Origin: Hevea brasiliensis
Lineage: Eukaryota > Streptophyta > Magnoliopsida > Malpighiales > Euphorbiaceae
Reading direction: 5' to 3'
Assembly (NCBI RefSeq): GCF_030052815.1
Contig: NW_026614821.1
Coordinates: 1 to 64,000, forward strand
Length of the DNA: 64,000 nt
Both the position numbers and the translations under genes were made by a program. Within the stretch, counting starts at the first letter, position 1. Every line of letters starts with the position of its first letter. The notes under the pieces are model-generated. The model searched no databases, was not told the DNA's origin, and saw only the letters and a list, made by a program, of their open reading frames with translations. This document shows, piece after piece, positions 57,077 through 64,000 of this stretch.

Positions 57077-58046
57077 TCTCCAACACTCCCCTTATGCCAT
57101 TTCGCATAATGTGGACATGCGTAAGATCTTGGGCTGGTCCCCTAAACCCCGTCCTTAGAGAGCTGCCCACTGATGGTGTGGACTGACCTCTCCTAGGGGT
57201 GAATCGCGGCCGCCCCTGAGGTGACCACGACCTTGTGGTTGACCTGAACTCTGTGCAGGTGGACCTTTGAACTTCTTCCCAGGTGTAGGAGATGATCTGC
57301 TGTCTCTCTCTTCTGGTCTGCTCACTTATTCTAACCTTTTCAACTTTTATTTCAGCTTCCACTAACTTGGTAAAGTTAGTGATTCCCAAGGCAGTAATCA
57401 TGATCTTTATGTTTTCATTTAATCCCTCTTTAAATCTCTTACACCTTTCGGCCTCATTAGGGACTATCTCCCTTCCGTAGCGGCTCAATCTGACAAATTC
57501 CTTTTCATACTCGGCCACTGTCAGCTGTCTCTGCCTCAGGATAATGAATTCTCTTCTTCTCTCTTCCAGGTATACACTACCAACATACTTTTTCTTGAAT
57601 TCTGAGAGGAAGAAGTCCCAAGTTATTACTTCTGGTTGCACTTCACTAGACACCGTATCCCACCATTCATATGCATCATCTCGTAACAGAGATATGGCAG
57701 CTTCTAGGTTTGGCTCTGGAGTGCAGTGGAGTTGTTTTAAAACCCTTCCTGTTCTGTTCAACCAATTTTCAGCTGCAACAGAGTCATCTTCTCTCTTGCC
57801 AAAGAAATCCACTGCTCCAAATTTTCTTAGTCTTTCTAGGTGTGATTTCTGCTGTGGAGGTGGTGGTGGTGGTGGTGGCATTACCCAGCCATTTGTCCAA
57901 GAATTCGCCATTTCTTTGGAACACGACTGTAGAGGCTGGCAGCTCACTGAGCCGGTGGAGCAGTTTTCCCTACCCCCGCCTCGCCATCGCAGTGGAGCAT
58001 GACTCTCTACTTCCTCCTCAACTACCTTCTGCGATGTGGGGTACAT
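57060..58046 (-). CDS. gag: Gypsy E gag
   Basis: A 328-codon minus frame from ATG 58046. EEEVESHAP near the N-terminus matches P1 gag. A Pro run (MPPPPPPPP, about residue 56-64) follows, then the Retrotrans_gag domain: LERLRKFGAVDFFG, ENWLNRTGRVL, AAISLLRDDAYEWWDTV, FLSEFKKKYVG, LTVAEYEKEFVRLSRYG, RFKEGLNENIKIMI. The tail is Arg/Ser-rich (RPRFTPRRGQS). The zinc knuckle just beyond (about 57085-57120) is damaged: the second Cys reads Tyr and a one-base indel shifts the frame. Gag assembles the particle. The ATG lies directly behind an acceptor-like site (58051-58050). Confidence 0.88.
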   Translation of the reverse strand: MYPTSQKVVEEEVESHAPLRWRGGGRENCSTGSVSCQPLQSCSKEMANSWTNGWVMPPPPPPPPQQKSHLERLRKFGAVDFFGKREDDSVAAENWLNRTGRVLKQLHCTPEPNLEAAISLLRDDAYEWWDTVSSEVQPEVITWDFFLSEFKKKYVGSVYLEERRREFIILRQRQLTVAEYEKEFVRLSRYGREIVPNEAERCKRFKEGLNENIKIMITALGITNFTKLVEAEIKVEKVRISEQTRRERQQIISYTWEEVQRSTCTEFRSTTRSWSPQGRPRFTPRRGQSTPSVGSSLRTGFRGPAQDLTHVHIMRNGIRGVLESDWCR

Positions 58047-58049
58047 ATC

Positions 58050-60469
58050 CTAATCAAAATAACAAAGACAAACAGATTTGCATTAGTGTCACCTCGACTC
58101 TTACAAATGCAATGCATGGTATGGACTCGATCTAGGCCCAGAAACGCCTAAACCGTGCTCTGATACCACTAAATGTGACACCCTTTACCCGTCTACGGTG
58201 TAGCCGAGCAAGATATGCCACGCAGTGTATCGGAACACCCTATTTTAATTCAATCATTTTTTTCCTAATTTATTATTATTATTTTTTTCATAGTTATGAA
58301 GCAAAATTTATGAAATATAATTCATTTAAGTCATTTATTGAAATTATAATTTATTTGAGGTTCCGAAAATTTTATAGAAAATTCGGCAGAGTACCGGCTA
58401 AAAATGGAGAAAACAGTTCTTCGGAACCTGTGAAAAACACTTCCAAAATTTTCAACCAATCCCAAACTCCATTTCATCACAAAATCTCAATATTTTTCAA
58501 CAACATTTCCATTTCTCAATCATTCATTTCTCATGTTATTCATATACAAGCAATAAATAAATAGTCAATTTTTCATTCATAAACACAATTTCCACTATTT
58601 ACATTAACATCAAAATACATTACATAAGTCTCAATTACACAAGAGAAAATAAAAGTTAGTTACAAAATACCAAAATAAAACCTAGTGTCCTACCAATGCA
58701 CTGAAGATGGTGAGGTGACACGGACACTATGCAGAGCTGCAGGAGGTCTCACCCAGTCTGTGGTCTACGGGCTCTCGGTCGATATCTCGGAACCTCACGC
58801 GTGGCAAAAGCAACGCGCTAAGCAATAATGCTTAGTGGTGCCAATAATAAAATAAAAAGAAATAACAGAAAATAAATATGCAGTGAATGTATTGATGTCT
58901 CATTGCAAATAATTTTTTGATAAGTATTTGTAGTCGTACTTATTTTGTACTGGTTATATTCATTATTTCATTAAATTTATCCACTTTCATTTTTGGTTGC
59001 CCAAGTAACCTATACTGGACTGGATAAATGGGTAAACTGGCACTGGGTATCAAGTACCTCGAGCCGTCACACCATCGGTTACATATGTGTCTCCCGGTGT
59101 GCAAAGGAATAGCTAATAAGCTGTAATAACATTAGGCACAAGGCCAAGTATCAACATAATGTCAGAATGGCTAAAAGCCATGAAATCACAAAATGGCATA
59201 ATGCCATGTGCAGTACTGCTAACTGAACCCTATTGGCATGCCAAGCTATCCAAACCAATCTTGTTAGGTATATTAGGGCATTTTACACTTTTGAGTTTTA
59301 CAATATTTGAATTTCAAGTTTTGGTGTTACTATTCACTTCATTAGTCAACCAAAATGTTGACTTTTGCATAGACAATAGGTACATTGGTTTTAATACTCC
59401 CAACATACCACATTTTGCATTCAAAATTTGTTGGTATTGGTTGCCAATACCATTTCTAAGCTTAAAGTTAATTGAGCAGAATTTTCATTTTTCATACCTT
59501 ATTTTACTGTTCTATTAGTCATTTTTACAGTGGGAATTTGGCAAAATGATCAACATGAAAGTTGTTCCTTATTTTGTCTAGTTGAATTTCCTTTTTTGAA
59601 TCACTCCATTTGGAGTTTTGTAGCTCAAGTTATGGTCCAAAAACCACAACTGGCCGGATTAGAATTTTTCTGGACTGACCATATCTACAGTGCAGTGAAC
59701 AGTGATTGCAACTCACTTGTTGGATAGGTTCTGGTCATAATTTGGGTTAGGTTTCTTCATGAAAGTTGTTGGTCTATATCTCAACTTGTTGTTGGTAAAA
59801 TTTCAGGTCAATTGGACCATTCTACACTGAGTTATGGCCAAATGAACAATCACTATTCATTTGGTCATTCTGCAGAAACAGACTGCAGGTCACCTAGATT
59901 GGGCCAAGCTTTTGGTCCACTTGGTTTGGTTTTATGGGCATGGTTTCTTCACCAAACTTGTGCCATTATGTGTCTAGTTTCATGTCCAATTGGTCTTGCT
60001 CCAATTGAACCTCTACAATTCAAGTTATGGTTGCCCAAACCTGCTGGACTCATATCTAATTCTACAGGTCACCTAGGGCAGCCACACTAAGCCTAAATCC
60101 CATTACTAAACACACTTCATTTCTTGTTTACCAGTAACCAAATGGTCACTAATTGACCATTAAAACTCACTTTCATCATTACATGATCAAAATCTCAATT
60201 TCATGCTCAAACCCTAACTCTAATTTTCAATTCATGGCATACACACACCAAACTCATACCAAATCACTTTATCCATCATCTATACTCATAAATAACATAA
60301 TTAAGCCACTTAATTTCATCAAAAACCAACAATCCTTAAACTTTCTCATGGCTTCCAATTTTAGAGATTTCATTTACTCAAGTTTTTCTTTTAATTTCAC
60401 ACAATTTTCTACTTGATTTAGCATGCTTACAAGATTAAAGAAAGAAAAGAAATTGTTTAGGGCACTAAC
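58050..60469 (-). other. Candidate leader intron of Gypsy E
   Basis: On the minus strand, donor CAAG|GTTAGTGCC at 60470/60469 in the 5' LTR. Acceptor TTGTCTTTGTTATTTTGATTAG ends at 58050, three bases before the gag ATG. The 2420-nt removal would delete the second half of the LTR and the primer site and place gag behind a short LTR leader. P1 shows both sites in the same places. Prediction only. Confidence 0.48.
58157..58168 (-). promoter_or_regulatory. Gypsy E primer-binding site
   Basis: Minus-strand TGGTATCAGAGC, exact Met-tRNA complement, five bases from the LTR. Confidence 0.93.
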
Positions 60470-61333
60470 CTTGAATGGAGCAGAATTTCAAGCTACCCAA
60501 CTTCTTTTTTTCTTCCTCTTTTGGCTGCCTAGAGGATGTTCAAGTTGCTAGGTTAATTTTTTGTGAAGCAAGCTTGTGGTTTCAAGGTGAAATAAGGTGA
60601 GGTTTGGGAGCTTTAGTGAGTTTTCATGGTGGAATGGCTTTGGGAGAGAAAGTGACGCTGGTTTGGGTGAGGAAGAGTAGATGGCTTTTGTTTTTTTTTT
60701 TTTTTCTCAATTATCCTCTTTAATAGGTTAATTTAAGTGGTGCTTAATTGTGATTGGTGGATAGGTTTTTAATGACATCATATGATGTCATAATTAGGTA
60801 TTTTCTTTCATTTTCTTTCCTTCTCTTCTCTACTCATTTCCAATTTAATTTTTAGCAATATTTATTCACATTTTATGTTATAATAATTATTTACATAACT
60901 GGACAAGTCAGCCAAAAATCACCTCTGAAGGCGAAATGACCAAAATGCCCTCCGTTTGGCTTAACAGACCAAATTTTTTGTACCGAATGAAAAATTTTTC
61001 TAAGTATTTTCTTGGCATTCTAATGCCATAGAAACCTCAATGACCCTTCTCTGGAGTCCCAAAAATTATTTTATGAATTTTTCCCCAGGTCTAGGGCTTT
61101 TAGTTGTGAGAACCGCAACGTCCTACTAGGTTACCCATCGCTTGGGCACCGGCTCATTTAACTTGGTTGTATTTTATTTCTAAAATTTTTCCTAAATTTT
61201 TATTATTAATATTTGAGTTAATTATGGTTCCTCACTTTAGTTTAAATATTTTTCCAGACGTTCTAGTTGTCCGGACCGACACTGATCACCGGAACAGTGG
61301 AATGTATGGAATTACTACAGGGAGGGTGTTACA
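58174..61333 (-). repeat. Gypsy E 5' LTR
   Basis: Pairs with 50304-53384. The shared block is at 60933-60950. Includes an 84-bp segment with a poly-T run (60681-60764) lacking in the partner, flanked by TAG on both sides. Ends GGTGTTACA before the GTAAC TSD. Confidence 0.94.
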
Positions 61334-61338
61334 GTAAC

Positions 61339-61570
61339 ACTTAGCTCTCATATCATGCTCCTTCCACTTGTCCAAAGTTTCATGTTCCTCTTGAGTGGCC
61401 TCTGGAGGTAAGGGACCAGGAACATTTGAATCTAGAACATATCCTATATGTTCAAGATTCAGGACAAGTTTCAAATTTCTTAGCCAATCAGAGAGATTAG
61501 GTCCTGTCAACCTATTGCGATTAAGTATGCTTACAAGGATATTGGATGGTGGTGGTTGTTCTGTGCTCAT
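61339..61570 (-). pseudogene. gag: Copia D gag, N-terminal part
   Basis: ATG 61570 opens the minus frame MSTEQPPPSNILVSILNRN, LSDWLRNLKLVLNLEHIGYV, ATQEEHETLDKWKEHDMRAK, open up to the E insertion at the codons for CY. It continues at 50303 on the other side of E. No stop lies in this part. The acceptor-like TTTCCTACAG lies 18 bases upstream (ending 61588). Confidence 0.92.
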
Positions 61571-63343
61571 TATTATCAGAAAATTAACTGTAGGAAATAA
61601 CCAGATTAATTAGTAAATATATCAAGTAATTAACCAAAATGATTATGGTCTTTTAATCAAATTGGTCCTCCCACTAACTTAGCGAATCCTACACTTCCAA
61701 AGTAGAAAACGGAAATCCTAGTTGGATGGATTTCTAGTGGGTGATTGAATTCTTATAATTCTATTGATCATCCTCAGGTACATCCATTATTGGAATTACA
61801 ATAAACTATAAGTGAGTAACTCCTTGCCCATCACATCTCATGTGAGGTTCAATCCTTTACCTAGCCCCTAATGCTCAAAATCTCAGGTACATCCATTATT
61901 GACTTATCTTGCATTAGTTAAGTTGATCCCATTGAGCCAGTAATTATGCAAATAATTTTAATGTCCTCAGGTACATGTAATATTGGCCACCAAACCATTT
62001 ACATATTTACAACATCTCATGCTTAACAATTATTCTTAAGAAAATCTCTTAAATTAATTGCATCTTATGCAACTATTTAAAATTTCTTAAAATAATTGCC
62101 TCAATGGAGGGCTTATGTTATAATTACTTTAATTATAACATTTCCAACTTAATCATTTGTTTGGAAGATTTTATGGTAATCCTAATTACTATTAAAGTCC
62201 CACTTTGCACATTATCCATTTAGCATGCATATATCATATAATTGCATACATTCCCATACATCTCATGCATTCATGGATAAGCAGTAAATATGGTATGATC
62301 ATGGACTTTCTAAGGGATTCAATTCTGAGCCACCAAGAATTGAATCAGGGCATTACTAGGTGCATTTCATTCATTCATTTTACAAGAGTTGCTGAAGGAG
62401 TACATAATCAACACTTGATCTTGAATTCCTCCCACTGGTCCCACTAATGCTCTTGACCTCTTTGAACTTCTTGTAATCCAATATTACATAGTAATCATTG
62501 GCAAACCAAGGCGAATTTACAATAACTTAAATAAATAAAATTACAACCCAAAAATTATTACAAACTTAATAATACATGCCCAAAATAAAATTAAAATAAA
62601 TTAAAATAAATTAATTAATTTACAAACCCAAAGAAATATAAAATCCAATCACATTGGTCTTTTATAGTCCATGATCATCCATCATGCATATCACTACTTA
62701 ACAATTAAATAAAACATACATACTTAAGTTAAATTGAATATCTCATATTCAACTTAAAAATCCAGATTTAAATATGATTTAAATAAATTTAAAAATTCTG
62801 ATTTGAATCTCATTCAAACAAATTTAAAAATTCAGATTTGAATAACATTCAAACAACCTTAAAAATTCAAATTTGAATCACATTCAAACAATTTTTAAAA
62901 AATCAGATTTGAATTACATTCAAATAATTTTTAAAAATTTAGATCTGAATATTATTAAAGCAACTTTAAAAAATCAGATTTAAATATGATTCAAACAACT
63001 TTAAAAATTCAGATTTGAATCATATTCAAACAACTTTTAAAATTCAGATTTGAATCATATTCAAACAATTTTTAAAATTCTGATTTGAATCAAAATTTAA
63101 TTGTGTGATTGAAATTCTAATTAAACATTTTAATTAGATATAGGATGAGCTTTTAGATCATACAATAATTGCAAATTAAAAAGCCAAACCTTGAGCCACC
63201 CATGAAGCCACAAACCTTGCATACCATGAAGGTGTTCTCTTGAATGCCGCCACACATCCATTGCAACCAGCAATGGATAAATAATCTCATGATCAAAACA
63301 CACAATTAAATCATATAATCAAAAATATAAATGGAAAATAAAG
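61571..63343 (-). other. Copia D untranslated leader
   Basis: About 1.77 kb as in A and B, with the palindromic array (62752-63091) and CTCAGGTACATCC repeats (about 61775, 61884, 61970). A plus-strand ORF (62205-62447) is the homologue of the antisense ORFs in the A and B leaders. No sense gene. Confidence 0.82.
62752..63091 (-). repeat. Tandem array of ~34-bp units in Copia D leader
   Basis: About ten units of the ATTCAGATTTGAATCATATTC type (reverse orientation of the A/B array). Confidence 0.9.
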
Positions 63344-63357
63344 TGGCTCTAATACCA
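63344..63357 (-). promoter_or_regulatory. Copia D primer-binding site
   Basis: Minus-strand TGGTATTAGAGCCA, one C to T change from the family site, two bases from the LTR. Confidence 0.92.
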
Positions 63358-63359
63358 AT

Positions 63360-64000
63360 TGAAGGAGCGGAAGCGTGAAAAACACAAGTTTATACCATTG
63401 AATTCAAAATTTTTACCTAGGGTCACATGTATCATGCAAGATTTATTTTTTTCAATGATAAACAACATATTAAAACTCTTTTAATATGTTTTTTGATCTG
63501 TATTTTCCATTTAAGATTTTAAAATTAATCAGGTTAATTTTAGAACCCTAGATTAGATCAAGAACAAATACACTAACCTCTTGATGCACTGCAGTGTATT
63601 TGTGCCTTTCAAATGCGTCTTCAGGACACCAGATGTTGTTCCTCTAGCTTTTCCACACCAAGAATACCTATGGCAGCCCTTGAACAGCTTCTAAAGCTTT
63701 TTCTATTAATTAAAAAATCAAGTTTTGCCTTTTAAGAGATTGAAAATGTAAACAGAACACTAGAAATAATTTCTAGTATTTTTAATTCAAGAGATTGTTT
63801 GCTAAACTCTTGGAATTGGTAAGAGATGAAGAAGAAGAGAGGGAGAGGAGCCTTTGGGTGGTGGCACAAAAAGGAGTAGCTACTGGTTGTATTATTTTCT
63901 TTTCATAACAACACTTATATAGCTAGGTCAACACATTAAACCCTTGCCACATGTCACCCTCTGATTGGTTTTAGGTTTAATTGACCCAATCACATTGTGC
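63360..64000 (-). repeat. Copia D 5' LTR, cut by window end
   Basis: Plus-strand start TGAAGGAGCGG, the R/U5 part with donor-like AGAG|GTTAGTG (63588/63587, minus strand) and the TATA-like TATATAAGTG (about 63914). The remaining two thirds lie beyond the window. Confidence 0.92.

Larger units (their letters stand above)
50304..61333 (-). mobile_element. Gypsy E: Ty3/Gypsy (Tekay/Del-like) element, minus strand, nearly complete
   Basis: LTRs at 50304-53384 and 58174-61333, exact TSD GTAAC (50299-50303 and 61334-61338). Interior on the minus strand: primer site, gag, protease, RT, RNase H, integrase with a candidate intron, chromodomain, polypurine tract. Both LTRs start TGTGACA on the plus strand. 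The inner end is TTACA (right) or TTATA (left, mutated). It is the innermost layer, inside Copia D gag. The few lesions are mainly TGG to TAG changes and small indels, so it is the youngest and most coding-competent Gypsy copy here. Confidence 0.95.
44928..64000 (-). mobile_element. Copia D: Ty1/Copia element, minus strand, runs off the window
   Basis: 3' LTR at 44928-47022 (plus-strand start TAAAGGAGCGG, normally TGAAGG), pol and gag from 47023 to 50303 and 61339 to 61570, leader, primer site and 5' LTR from 63360 to beyond 64000. CTCCC (44923-44927) is the left TSD candidate. It belongs to the family of A and B, and shares with A the absence of the protease segment. It lies in the M1 RT gene and is itself interrupted in gag by Gypsy E. 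Confidence 0.93.

Noticed and set aside
57840..57890. GGTGGTGGT run as a telomeric or G-quadruplex element
   Set aside because: It encodes the Pro run of E gag on the other strand, also seen as a Pro-rich run in P1 gag.
57544..58135. Plus-strand ORFs of 152 and 154 codons (57544-58002, 57671-58135)
   Set aside because: They are mirror frames of the E gag gene, whose minus-strand domains are clear.

Overview
The window is plant nuclear heterochromatin made entirely of nested LTR retrotransposons. I found no host gene, tRNA, rRNA or CRISPR array. Evidence for a plant is the pair of superfamilies (Ty1/Copia, and Ty3/Gypsy chromoviruses of Tekay/Del type with a C-terminal chromodomain), initiator-Met tRNA primer sites (TGGTATCAGAGC), 5-bp target-site duplications (TSDs), very AT-rich LTRs and multi-kb LTR-in-LTR nesting. 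The gene order resembles eudicot repeats, but I cannot name the species.

Layout, from outermost to innermost. L0 (1-583) is part of a minus-strand Gypsy LTR. P1, a plus-strand Gypsy element, enters L0 at 584. Its 5' LTR is split into 584-2926, 12436-13329 and 24192-24483, followed by a primer site and a gag start up to 24934. Copia A (2927-12435) and Gypsy C (13330-24191, TSD TAAAT) both sit in the P1 LTR. M1, a minus-strand Gypsy element, interrupts P1 gag at 24935. Its 3' LTR (24935-25987 and 39800-42248) is split by M2, a minus-strand solo LTR (25988-39799, TSD AGTGA), which is itself split by Copia B (27750-37662, TSD TAGGG). M1 pol (42249-44927) is cut inside reverse transcriptase by Copia D (minus strand, 44928 to beyond 64000). 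D is cut inside gag by Gypsy E (minus strand, 50304-61333, TSD GTAAC). The order of events is therefore L0, then P1, then A, C and M1, then M2 and D, then B and E.

The Copia copies A, B and D are one family: about 2.1-kb LTRs, a 1.7-1.8-kb untranslated leader holding a palindromic tandem array, then gag, integrase, reverse transcriptase and RNase H. A and D share an in-frame loss of the protease segment that B keeps in damaged form. The Gypsy copies have LTRs of 3.1-4.1 kb. E is the best preserved (gag, protease, RT, RNase H, integrase, chromodomain). C keeps two almost complete 4-kb LTRs but only 2.8 kb of gutted interior. All pol regions carry stops or frameshifts.

Signals beyond routine annotation: (1) splice-donor-like sites inside LTRs paired with acceptor-like sites just before gag, in both superfamilies; (2) a candidate 75-nt intron inside integrase at the same position in E and in a decayed copy within C; (3) a near-20-nt block, GGGGCATTTTGGTCATTTCA, shared by LTRs of unrelated superfamilies; (4) indels between paired copies concentrated at CAG/CTG, which look like base-calling errors at methylated CHG sites and mean some apparent frameshifts may not be real.
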